Below are positions 26,342 through 34,218 of a DNA stretch of 64,000 nucleotides, piece by piece; the first letter of the stretch is position 1; each line of letters opens with the position of its first letter. The DNA is taken from contig NZ_AP027204.1 in NCBI RefSeq assembly GCF_027944005.1, positions 434,001 to 498,000 of the forward strand. Reading direction: 5' to 3'. Both the position numbers and the translations under genes were made by a program. The notes under the pieces were generated by a model. It saw only the letters and a program-made list of their open reading frames with translations, made no database searches and was not told the origin of the DNA. This DNA comes from Polynucleobacter sp. SHI8 (lineage in GTDB: Bacteria > Pseudomonadota > Gammaproteobacteria > Burkholderiales > Burkholderiaceae).

Positions 26342-27136
26342 TTATTTTGCCTGGTTAACTGCTTGTATTGCCATTAGCTTAATTAAATGGGCACGGTATT
26401 CTGAGTCTGCAAAAAAGTCAGAGTTAAGTCCATCAGCAGAAATATGAATTGCTTTTAATGCGTCAGCAGAAAAATTGCTAGAAAGCGCCTTCTCAGCTTC
26501 TGAGAGTCGGAACACGGATGAGCCAGCGCCTGTTACAGCAACTCTTACCTCATCCGCAAATTGCGCAACAAAGACTCCTACGACCGCATATCTTGATGCT
26601 GGGTGTTTGAATTTAGCGTAGGCTGATTTAATTGGGGCTGTAAAACGGATTGATTGAATTAACTCACTTCCTTCAAGGGCTGTTTCAAACATGCCAAGAA
26701 AAAAATCGTCAGCTTTAATTTCGCGCTGGTTAGTAATGATAGTTGCATTCAATCCTAATAAAGCAGATGGATAATCTGCCGAGGGATCATTGTTAGCGAC
26801 AGACCCGCCAATAGTACCCATGTTTCGAACCATTCGATCTGCAATGAGACCTGCAAGTTGAGAAAGACCCGGTATACATTTTTTTACATCAGCAGATGCA
26901 GCAACTTCAGCGTGCCTAGTCATTGCTCCAATCGTTAATGTACTTCCTTCGACGCAGATTCCTGCTAGTTCAGGAATTAATCCTAAGTTAATTAATTGCG
27001 ATGGCTGATCAAGTCTAAGCTTCATCACACCAATTAAACTTTGACCACCAGCGATATATTTTGCATCCGCATGTTCTTTTTTGGCAGATACGGAATCTTT
27101 AATATTTTTAGTGTGCTGAAATGCAAATGGATACAT
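26342..27136 (-). CDS. FAD-binding (medium) subunit of a molybdenum hydroxylase
   Basis: A 264-residue CoxM/XdhB-type subunit carrying FAD. AGGQSLIGVMKLRLDQP (from about residue 30) and GTIGGSVANNDPSADYPSA near residue 104 are the two FAD-binding motifs, and the C-terminal CO-dehydrogenase-flavoprotein domain follows. It passes electrons from the molybdenum and iron-sulfur subunits to an acceptor. It is cotranscribed with the 2Fe-2S subunit (16 bases) and the ring-opening hydrolase (18 bases). The molybdopterin subunit is missing from this operon and is most likely the divergent gene at 30340. CGGAGTG serves as ribosome-binding site. Confidence 0.93.
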   Translation of the reverse strand: MYPFAFQHTKNIKDSVSAKKEHADAKYIAGGQSLIGVMKLRLDQPSQLINLGLIPELAGICVEGSTLTIGAMTRHAEVAASADVKKCIPGLSQLAGLIADRMVRNMGTIGGSVANNDPSADYPSALLGLNATIITNQREIKADDFFLGMFETALEGSELIQSIRFTAPIKSAYAKFKHPASRYAVVGVFVAQFADEVRVAVTGAGSSVFRLSEAEKALSSNFSADALKAIHISADGLNSDFFADSEYRAHLIKLMAIQAVNQAK

Positions 27137-27152
27137 AAATCACTCCGAAAAA

Positions 27153-27629
27153 TTAGTTAGTAGGGCTCATCACTTTGGCGGCCTCTTGGATCGCTATGAC
27201 AATATTGTGATAGCCAGTACAACGACATAAGTTTCCATCAAGTTGTTCACGGATATCTTCTTTACTAGGATTGGGGCAGTTATTTACGAGATCAATTGCA
27301 CTCATAATCATTCCGGGTGTGCAATAACCACATTGCAAGCCATGATGTGTTTTAAAGGCTTCTTGCATAGGATGTAACTGATCATCCGTTGAAATTCCCT
27401 CAATAGTGGTAACAGTTGCGCCTTCTGCTTGCATCGCAAGAATGCTACAACTCTTGATTGCACGGCCATTTAAATGAACTGTACAAGCGCCACATTGTGC
27501 TGTATCGCATCCAACATGAGTTCCTGTTAGACGACATGTATCGCGAATAAAATTGACTAAGAGTGTGCGCTCTTCAACTTCATGTTGTACTGACTTGCCA
27601 TTAATGATCATCGATACTTGGATGCTCAT
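27153..27629 (-). CDS. 2Fe-2S (small) subunit of a molybdenum hydroxylase
   Basis: A 158-residue CoxS/XdhC-type electron-transfer subunit with two [2Fe-2S] clusters. The plant-ferredoxin-type cluster is held by Cys41, Cys46, Cys49 and Cys61 (CDTAQCGAC), and the second by Cys100, Cys103, Cys135 and Cys137 (CGYC and CRC). All eight ligands are present and the length is standard. AAAGGAGA lies just upstream of the ATG. It sits between the ABC transporter genes and the FAD subunit, so import and oxidation of the substrate are likely co-expressed. Confidence 0.95.
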   Translation of the reverse strand: MSIQVSMIINGKSVQHEVEERTLLVNFIRDTCRLTGTHVGCDTAQCGACTVHLNGRAIKSCSILAMQAEGATVTTIEGISTDDQLHPMQEAFKTHHGLQCGYCTPGMIMSAIDLVNNCPNPSKEDIREQLDGNLCRCTGYHNIVIAIQEAAKVMSPTN

Positions 27630-27663
27630 GGATCATCTCCTTTATAATATAAATTAATTAATT

Positions 27664-28425
27664 CTAATCGATTACTTTGATCTCTTTTTGGAAGATTTCA
27701 AGACACTGTCCTTTGACTTCATTAAATAGTTCCGATGTCAGAGTGCTCGTTTGACGAGGTCTTGGGGCATTAAACTCTATCTCACGGGCAATTTGCGTCG
27801 GTCGACGTGTCAACATCAAAATATGATCAGATAAATAAACAGCCTCATCAAGATCATGCGAGACAAGAATCATCGTTGTTTTTGTGGCTTCAAAAATTGC
27901 TTGTAATTTATCCCGCATAAACAGTGTCATTTCATAGTCAAGCGCAGAGAATGGTTCATCCAAAAAAAGCACTTCAGGATTTGGGGCCAGCGCTCTCATG
28001 ATGGAAATTAATTGTTGTTGCCCCCCAGATAGTTCATAAGGGTATCGATTAAGATCAAAACGGACATCAAACGATTCAATTAACTCTTGAGTTCTAGCCT
28101 CAATCTCGCCTGGCGATTTTTTGGCAATTTGGAGAGGGTATTTAATATTATCAATCGCCTTTTTCCAAGGGAAAAGTGCATCACGATAATTTTGAAATAC
28201 ATAGCCTATAACGGTTTGAGCTAAAGTTTTGCCGTCAAAAAGTACTTCGCCAGCATCCATTGGCGTTAGTCCAGAAATCATATTGATCAAGGTTGATTTA
28301 CCGCAACCATTTGGACCAAAGATAGAAGTTATTTTCCCGTGAGAAAAATCAAGATCAAAATTTGAGTACAGTGTCTGTCCAGCAAAAGTTTTACTTAATC
28401 CACGAATTTGGATATGTGCAGTCAT
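27664..28425 (-). CDS. ABC transporter ATPase (nitrate/sulfonate/taurine/NMT1-type)
   Basis: A 253-residue ABC ATPase. Walker A is GPNGCGKST near residue 38, the signature LSGGQQQ, Walker B VLFLDEPFSALD, and the switch His is in LVSHDLDEA. YVFQNYRDALFPWKK is the Q-loop region typical of the SsuB/TauB/ThiZ group. It energises import through the permease encoded 30 bases upstream on the minus strand, fed by the NMT1-type binding protein. No good Shine-Dalgarno is seen before the ATG, so coupling to the permease gene is likely. Confidence 0.94.
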   Translation of the reverse strand: MTAHIQIRGLSKTFAGQTLYSNFDLDFSHGKITSIFGPNGCGKSTLINMISGLTPMDAGEVLFDGKTLAQTVIGYVFQNYRDALFPWKKAIDNIKYPLQIAKKSPGEIEARTQELIESFDVRFDLNRYPYELSGGQQQLISIMRALAPNPEVLFLDEPFSALDYEMTLFMRDKLQAIFEATKTTMILVSHDLDEAVYLSDHILMLTRRPTQIAREIEFNAPRPRQTSTLTSELFNEVKGQCLEIFQKEIKVID

Positions 28426-28455
28426 AATAAATTGATTAAATTGGGAAATACACGT

Positions 28456-29229
28456 TTATTTTCCGCCCCAATGGACAAAGTGCCTTTCCGCAAGAATAAA
28501 AAGAAGATTTAACCCGTAGCCCAATACCCCAGCACTAAAAATAGTGGCGTACATTTCAGGCATATTAAAAATCATTTGGGCATTAATGACACGTTGACCC
28601 AATCCATCTGTAGAGCCAATAAACATTTCTGCAACAATCACAATCACGAGTGAAAATGAAATCCCTGAACGCATTCCAACAAAGGTTTGAGGAAGCGATT
28701 CAAGGAGTGTTACCCCATATAGAATTTTAAGGCTTGATGCGCCCATAACTCGAGCTGCTGCTTGCCTTACTTTCCGAGCATTCATTACACCGTATGCAGT
28801 ATTAAATAAAATTAAAAGTCCTGCACCAAATGCTGCTACTGCAATTTTTGTATTTTCTCCAACACCAAGTATCACCAAGAAAAGAGGGAACAAAGCCGAG
28901 GCTGGTGTTGAACGAAAAAAATCAATCACAAATTCGCAGGATCGATAAATTCGTTCAGAGCTTCCTAAAATAAGTCCGAGAGGTACGCAAATGACTACAG
29001 CGATTAAAAATGCATAGACTGTTCGACGAATAGTAATCAGCATATCGAGGGACAGGGTTCCATTAGTTATACCCGTCCACATTGCTTTTCCTGCGGCAAG
29101 TGGAGAAGGCAATAAAAAAGGGTCAACCAATTTAAATGCTGTGCACAACCACCAAATTGAGACAAAAACTAAAGCCCCAATTAATGGCGTCAGAGGCTCT
29201 AAAAGTTTTTTGTAAGGCATTGCAGTCAT
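28456..29229 (-). CDS. ABC transporter permease (SsuC/TauC/ThiX type)
   Basis: A 257-residue inner-membrane permease with about six hydrophobic segments and the EAA-type cytoplasmic loop AARVMGASSLKILYGVTL, expected to contact the ATPase. The segment LPQTFVGMRSGISFSLVIVI is characteristic of the taurine/sulfonate/nitrate and HMP-type permease group. It sits 6 bases after the binding-protein gene and 30 bases before the ATPase gene, forming a standard three-gene importer. The transported solute is presumably the heterocycle or ureide processed by the linked enzymes. That is inference. Confidence 0.93.
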   Translation of the reverse strand: MTAMPYKKLLEPLTPLIGALVFVSIWWLCTAFKLVDPFLLPSPLAAGKAMWTGITNGTLSLDMLITIRRTVYAFLIAVVICVPLGLILGSSERIYRSCEFVIDFFRSTPASALFPLFLVILGVGENTKIAVAAFGAGLLILFNTAYGVMNARKVRQAAARVMGASSLKILYGVTLLESLPQTFVGMRSGISFSLVIVIVAEMFIGSTDGLGQRVINAQMIFNMPEMYATIFSAGVLGYGLNLLFILAERHFVHWGGK

Positions 29230-29235
29230 TAAAAA

Positions 29236-30204
29236 TTAATATACTTTTAAAAATGATTTCGCATCGATTTTTTGTTTGACTAAACCGTATGTTGTAGCTT
29301 GATCAATTAAGTTCTGAAAATCGGCAATGTCTTGGGCAGTCAAATCACGAGCCATCTTGTAATAAGACAAAGGCACAGTTTGAGCAATGCTCGCTGATGT
29401 ATTCATATGTTTCACCAATAAATCACGAGCCTTAGGATCATTGTTGCCATCATTCAAAGCTTTCGACCAAGCGCGAGCAAAGCGCTCTGCTGCCTGCGGA
29501 TTCTCTTTAATAAATTTAGAGCTGAGGACGCCGCCGCCAAGAACAGCACATGCATCAGGTCTACCTAACATATATTTAGCAATAACGCCACTTTCTAACT
29601 TACGACCAACACCTTGAGAAACCATCATACTTACGATTGGCTCAAGTGTGTAAGCAGCATCAAATTGGCCAGACTGCATACCGCCAATGTGAACACTCAT
29701 TTGTTGTTCTTGCATTTGATAATCTTTTTCATCTAAACCAACACCCTTTAGGACACCTTTTGCGACAAACAGATTTCCTGGGCCTGGCGCAGACATGATT
29801 CGTTTACCTTTTAATTCTGCTAAGGTTTTAATTGGGCTGTTAATAGGAACAACGTATGCCTCGAGTTGATATTTTGTATTTTGGCAGTTTAAAGAAATAT
29901 ACTTTAACGTATCAGGTCTTAACGCATTGATGTTTGCACCTTCAAGAGAAAGTAAATTAGACGCCGCATCTAAATCGCCAGTAACGATACCTTGGACAAC
30001 TAAGGGTTGAGTTGCCAAGGGTATTCCCTCAACATCAAGTCCCTCTGCAGCAAAATAACCACGCTCTTTTGCGATGAAATAAGGCAGTGCTGATGAAGCA
30101 ATAAATAGCCCCATTTTCATCTTCTGTTGAGCCATACTTAATGAAGAAAAACTAGCTAACAACAAAATGATTAGGGATATAAAACAACTTTTCTTGAGGT
30201 TCAT
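29236..30204 (-). CDS. NMT1/TauA-type periplasmic solute-binding protein
   Basis: A 322-residue SBP with a Sec leader (SCFISLIILLLASFSSLSMAQ, mature start QKMKMGLFI). The core matches the NMT1/THI5-SsuA group: YFIAKERGYFAAEGLDVEG, an LKGKRIMSAPGPGN motif, and QSGQFDAAYTLEP. Members bind pyrimidines (HMP, ThiY), riboflavin precursors, sulfonates, nitrate or taurine. Linkage to a barbiturase-family hydrolase makes a pyrimidine-like ligand attractive, but unproven. It is the first gene of the leftward six-gene operon ending at 25229. GGAGA precedes the ATG. The divergent molybdenum-subunit gene starts 135 bases away. Confidence 0.93.
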   Translation of the reverse strand: MNLKKSCFISLIILLLASFSSLSMAQQKMKMGLFIASSALPYFIAKERGYFAAEGLDVEGIPLATQPLVVQGIVTGDLDAASNLLSLEGANINALRPDTLKYISLNCQNTKYQLEAYVVPINSPIKTLAELKGKRIMSAPGPGNLFVAKGVLKGVGLDEKDYQMQEQQMSVHIGGMQSGQFDAAYTLEPIVSMMVSQGVGRKLESGVIAKYMLGRPDACAVLGGGVLSSKFIKENPQAAERFARAWSKALNDGNNDPKARDLLVKHMNTSASIAQTVPLSYYKMARDLTAQDIADFQNLIDQATTYGLVKQKIDAKSFLKVY

Positions 30205-30339
30205 ACAATCTCCATATTTTATTAATTTTTGAATTTCTTGTGCATGTTTTAAAAGTAAGATAACATTATTTTGAGACTTGTGCTATTAAATTTAAATTTT
30301 TTACACTCCTTTTTTAAAATAATTATTTGAAAGAATTTC
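30205..30339. promoter_or_regulatory. Divergent promoter region between importer operon and molybdenum-subunit operon
   Basis: 135 AT-rich bases separate the leftward importer/hydroxylase/hydrolase operon from the rightward molybdopterin-subunit operon, so one shared regulatory region could control all parts of the hydroxylase. I see no clear dyad and no confident promoter hexamers. The inference rests on gene arrangement. Confidence 0.4.
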
Positions 30340-32724
30340 ATGCATCCACAAGGTATTGGTCAATCAGTATTGCGCAGAGAAGATAATCGACTATTAACCG
30401 GTCGGGGACAATTTGTCGCCGATGTTCTTCCTGAAAATACATATTACTGTGCATTTTTAAGATCGCCTCATGCACATGCACTCTTAAAGAGCATAGATGT
30501 TTCTGTTGCACAAAAATCTTTAGGGGTAATTGCTGTATTTACTGGGCAAGACTTATTGAACGATGGCGTTGGTAAGATGACGCCACTGTGGATGATTCCT
30601 GGCGCTAATGGCTCTCAAATGAATGAGCCGCCACGTTATTCCATTACAGTAGATCGTGTACGTCACGTTGGTGAAATAGTAGCGATGGTGATTGCTAAAA
30701 CAGTTCATCAAGCAATTGACGCTTCTGAATTAATTGAAGTGGACTATGAGGTTCTAGATTCTGTGGTTAACGTTGAGAAAGCTGCGCTTGCCTCTGCGCC
30801 ACAGCTTCATTCTCAAGCGCCGAATAATCTTTGTGTAAAGTTCCACCGTGGCTCCAAAGAACCTGTTGATGCTGCTTTTGCAAAAGCGGCTCATCACATC
30901 CGAGTGGAAATTAAGAACCATAGGATTGTATGTGCCGCAATCGAACCGAGAGCGGTTGTTGCCCAAGTATCTCCTTCTCATGGCGATGATGGTCATGAGC
31001 TGACCATTTGGTCTGCCACGCAAGTACCGCATCATATTCGTAAGCTGACCTCTGAGCAATTGAACTTGCCTGAAAACTCAATACGTGTGATTGCACCAGA
31101 TGTGGGCGGTGGCTTTGGAACAAAAGGGAAGTTGTATCCAGAAGAAACGATTTTAGCTTGGGCTTGTAAGAAATTAAAGACCACCGTAAAGTGGACCTCA
31201 ACGCGAAGTGAGGCATTTATTAGTGATTACCAAGCACGTGATCATATGACCACTGCAGAGATGGCTCTAGATGAAAATGGGTATATTTTAGGAGTCCGAG
31301 TTAAAACCTACGCTGCTGTTGGGGCATATATATCAACTGTGGGAGCAGCAGTTCCGACGACGGTTTACACCGCTGTTTTATCTGGACCGTATAAGATTCC
31401 TGCAGTTTTTGCTGAAGTTGATGCCATGTTTACCAATACAGTCCCAACAGATGCGTATCGTGGCGCAGGACGTCCAGAAGCGTGTTTCGTACTAGAACGA
31501 TTAATTGAAGAGGCCGCAGTTCAAACCGGTATGAACCGGATGGATCTGCGCCGTAAAAATTTCATAAAATCGACTGATATGCCTTACTCAACACCATTAG
31601 GGCCCATTTACGACAGTGGCGATTTTCAACGTCTTTTTGAGAGATCTCTTGTAGTTGCTGACTTTGCTGGTTTTGAAAAACGCCGCGCCCTTTCTAAAGA
31701 AAATGGGATGATACGCGGTTTTGGTATTTGTTATTTCCTGGAAAGCTCAGGAGTAGCTCCTTCTAAATATGCAGGAATGTTCGGTGCAAGAGCTGGATTT
31801 TTTGATTCAGCCGATATTCGAGTTTCAGCGGATGGCAGTATTCTTTTGATGTGCGGGACACATAGTCATGGTCAAGCACATGCAACAACATTTCCTCAAG
31901 TCATTGCTTCACATATAGGTCTACCTTTATCGATGATTGAGTTGGTTGAAGGGGATACGGGAAGAGTTCCTTATGGAACTGGAACCTTTGGATCAAGATC
32001 AATGGTAATTGCTGGTGGAGCTATTACTATGGCTTGTAAAAAAATCATTGATAAATCAAAATTACTTGCAGCGCATCTTCTTGCTTGTGAACTTGCTGAT
32101 GTGAAGCATGAAATCATTGATAACCTAGGCTATTTTGTTTGTCAAACAACAAAAGAAAAATTAGATTGGTATCAAATTGCTCGCGCTGCTACATATGCGC
32201 ATGATTTGCCTCCTGGAATGGAACCCGTTCTTCACGAAAACGCTTTCTTTGATCCGCCAAACTTAACTTGGTCAAATGGAGCGCAAGCTTGTGAAATAGA
32301 GATTAATCCACAAACTGGCGTTACAACCTTACTTTCTTATATTGCCATCGATGACGTCGGTACGGTGATTAATCCAATGATTGTTGAAGGACAGGTTCAT
32401 GGCGCTATTGCTCAGGGTATTGGCCAAGCGTTATTTGAAAGTGCTATTTATGAACCAGAGACTGGTCAAATCATGACGGGTTCATTCATGGATTATGCGA
32501 TGCCCAGAGCCGATATATTGCCTGACTTTATTTCTGAAGCAGATGAAACTCAACCATGTACGCATAACCCATTAGGTGTTAAAGGTTGTGGTGAGTCTGG
32601 AACTATTGGTGCTCCTGCTGCTATCACTAGTGCGATGATAGATGCACTAGGCTCTGTTGGTATTCGAGGTGTGGAAATGCCATTCACCTCAAATAAAATT
32701 TGGCATGCGCTCAGAAAAAATTAA
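30340..32724 (+). CDS. Molybdopterin-binding (large) subunit of a molybdenum hydroxylase
   Basis: A 794-residue CoxL/XdhA-type catalytic subunit that hydroxylates carbon positions of aromatic heterocycles or aldehydes with water as oxygen source. GGGFGTKGKLYPEE, AYRGAGRPEA, GTGTFGSRSMVIAGGA and GVKGCGESGTIGAPAA are the cofactor and active-site motifs; Glu in KGCGESG corresponds to the catalytic base. The active-site loop is AYRGAGR rather than the AYRCSFR of true CO dehydrogenase, so it is not a form I CODH. The FAD and 2Fe-2S partner genes lie on the opposite strand at 26342-27629, an unusual split. An MmgE/PrpD gene follows after 17 bases. Confidence 0.95.
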   Translation: MHPQGIGQSVLRREDNRLLTGRGQFVADVLPENTYYCAFLRSPHAHALLKSIDVSVAQKSLGVIAVFTGQDLLNDGVGKMTPLWMIPGANGSQMNEPPRYSITVDRVRHVGEIVAMVIAKTVHQAIDASELIEVDYEVLDSVVNVEKAALASAPQLHSQAPNNLCVKFHRGSKEPVDAAFAKAAHHIRVEIKNHRIVCAAIEPRAVVAQVSPSHGDDGHELTIWSATQVPHHIRKLTSEQLNLPENSIRVIAPDVGGGFGTKGKLYPEETILAWACKKLKTTVKWTSTRSEAFISDYQARDHMTTAEMALDENGYILGVRVKTYAAVGAYISTVGAAVPTTVYTAVLSGPYKIPAVFAEVDAMFTNTVPTDAYRGAGRPEACFVLERLIEEAAVQTGMNRMDLRRKNFIKSTDMPYSTPLGPIYDSGDFQRLFERSLVVADFAGFEKRRALSKENGMIRGFGICYFLESSGVAPSKYAGMFGARAGFFDSADIRVSADGSILLMCGTHSHGQAHATTFPQVIASHIGLPLSMIELVEGDTGRVPYGTGTFGSRSMVIAGGAITMACKKIIDKSKLLAAHLLACELADVKHEIIDNLGYFVCQTTKEKLDWYQIARAATYAHDLPPGMEPVLHENAFFDPPNLTWSNGAQACEIEINPQTGVTTLLSYIAIDDVGTVINPMIVEGQVHGAIAQGIGQALFESAIYEPETGQIMTGSFMDYAMPRADILPDFISEADETQPCTHNPLGVKGCGESGTIGAPAAITSAMIDALGSVGIRGVEMPFTSNKIWHALRKN

Positions 32725-32741
32725 CTAAGAAAAGACCAATC

Positions 32742-34142
32742 ATGGATGCCGTTGATCAAGTAGCTATTAAAAATAGCGTCGCTGAAAATTTATCTAAATT
32801 ATCAGATTGGGCAACTAGTCTTCGCTATGAAGATATTCCTAATCAAGTTTTACAACATGCAGTATTGATTCTAGGGGATAACATCGCAGCAACGATGTCC
32901 GCGTCTAATGAGCCTGAAGTCAACACCTATCATAGTCAATTGCTGAGTCAAATTGTTGGCGAGGAAGCATCTGTATTTAGGAAGAGTGGCCCGAAGACTT
33001 CTTTTATGAATGCCGCACTTGCAAATGGTTTAGCGATTACTTGGAATGAGTTGGATGATGGGTATACTCGGACTGCCATTCATCCAGGAGCACTGAGCCA
33101 ACCTCTTATTTTAGCTGCAGCTCAAGCAAATAATCTATCGATTCAAGAGACACTAAGGGCTGTAGTTGTTGCCTATGAGGTGGGTACTCGTTTTGCAAGA
33201 TCTTGGCCTGAAACATTACCCAGGTTACATCCTCATGGGGTGTTTAATGTTGTTTGTGCAGCAGCTGGTTATGCGAGTTTAATGAAATTTGATAAAACAC
33301 TTTTCATGAATGCATTAACTGGGGCTTGCACGATGGTTTCGCCCGGCCCTTATAGTCACCCAATTGAAGGCGCATTGATTCGTAATGCTTGGCCAGCAGC
33401 GGGTGCCTGGTTAGGGTACTTCGCCTGTCAGATGGCACAAGCTAATATTTATGGGACAGCTACTGGCCCTTACGATGTTTATCAAATGGGTTTTGGTGCA
33501 ACTTCAAAGCCCGAGCATCTTTGCATGGACTTGGGGTCAGATTGGACCATTACTGCGGGCTATCATAAGCTTTATGGATCTTGTCATCACGCACATGCAT
33601 CGATGGAAGCAATAGAGAAAATCTTCAGTGAGCACCCAAATCTTCGCGGTGGAGATGAGATTCGTTCTGTATTGATAGAAGTTTCAAAAATGGGAATGAA
33701 CTTTAATAACATCAATCCAGCAACAACTATAGCTGCAAAATTTTCAATACCTCATGCAGTAGCCGGCACCATTATTAATGGTGCGAAAGCCACTGAAAAT
33801 TTTTTACATGAAAGTATGTCTAATCCCCATATTGCCAATATGAGAAATAAAGTGTTGATGCAAGAAATGAAGGATGTGCGACCTTGGCCTTATGATCGCC
33901 CGGCAAAAGTCACCATTGAGTTGAAAAATGGCGACAAATTAACTGAATTCTGTGAAGCTGCTTTGGGGAGTTCTGCTAGACCTTTAGAACGTCATACAGT
34001 ATTAGAAAAGATTGATTTTTTATCCAAGGATTTTGCGCCAAACTTAAAAAATTCTGTTGTTGCTTTAGGTGAGCAGTTAGAAAAAAATCCAAATTTACCC
34101 TTAAAAACAAATGAATGGATTCATTCTTTTTTTGGTGAATAA
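32742..34142 (+). CDS. MmgE/PrpD family protein
   Basis: A 466-residue cytoplasmic MmgE/PrpD protein. WNELDDGYTRTAIHPGALS is the family's conserved active-site stretch, and KLYGSCHHAHASMEA is the second conserved segment in the central domain. The start is ATG 32742. An upstream in-frame codon at 32700 lies within the molybdenum-subunit gene and is not needed. Members dehydrate, isomerise or decarboxylate branched polycarboxylates. Coupled to the molybdenum hydroxylase, it may process an acid released after ring opening. Unlike the copy at 13230, it has no export leader. Confidence 0.9.
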   Translation: MDAVDQVAIKNSVAENLSKLSDWATSLRYEDIPNQVLQHAVLILGDNIAATMSASNEPEVNTYHSQLLSQIVGEEASVFRKSGPKTSFMNAALANGLAITWNELDDGYTRTAIHPGALSQPLILAAAQANNLSIQETLRAVVVAYEVGTRFARSWPETLPRLHPHGVFNVVCAAAGYASLMKFDKTLFMNALTGACTMVSPGPYSHPIEGALIRNAWPAAGAWLGYFACQMAQANIYGTATGPYDVYQMGFGATSKPEHLCMDLGSDWTITAGYHKLYGSCHHAHASMEAIEKIFSEHPNLRGGDEIRSVLIEVSKMGMNFNNINPATTIAAKFSIPHAVAGTIINGAKATENFLHESMSNPHIANMRNKVLMQEMKDVRPWPYDRPAKVTIELKNGDKLTEFCEAALGSSARPLERHTVLEKIDFLSKDFAPNLKNSVVALGEQLEKNPNLPLKTNEWIHSFFGE

Positions 34143-34218
34143 GATATAAATAGGTATACGGAAGTGAATATTTGTATTTTTATGTGGAATAACAATCTTT
34201 GTTTAATTCATGATTGAT

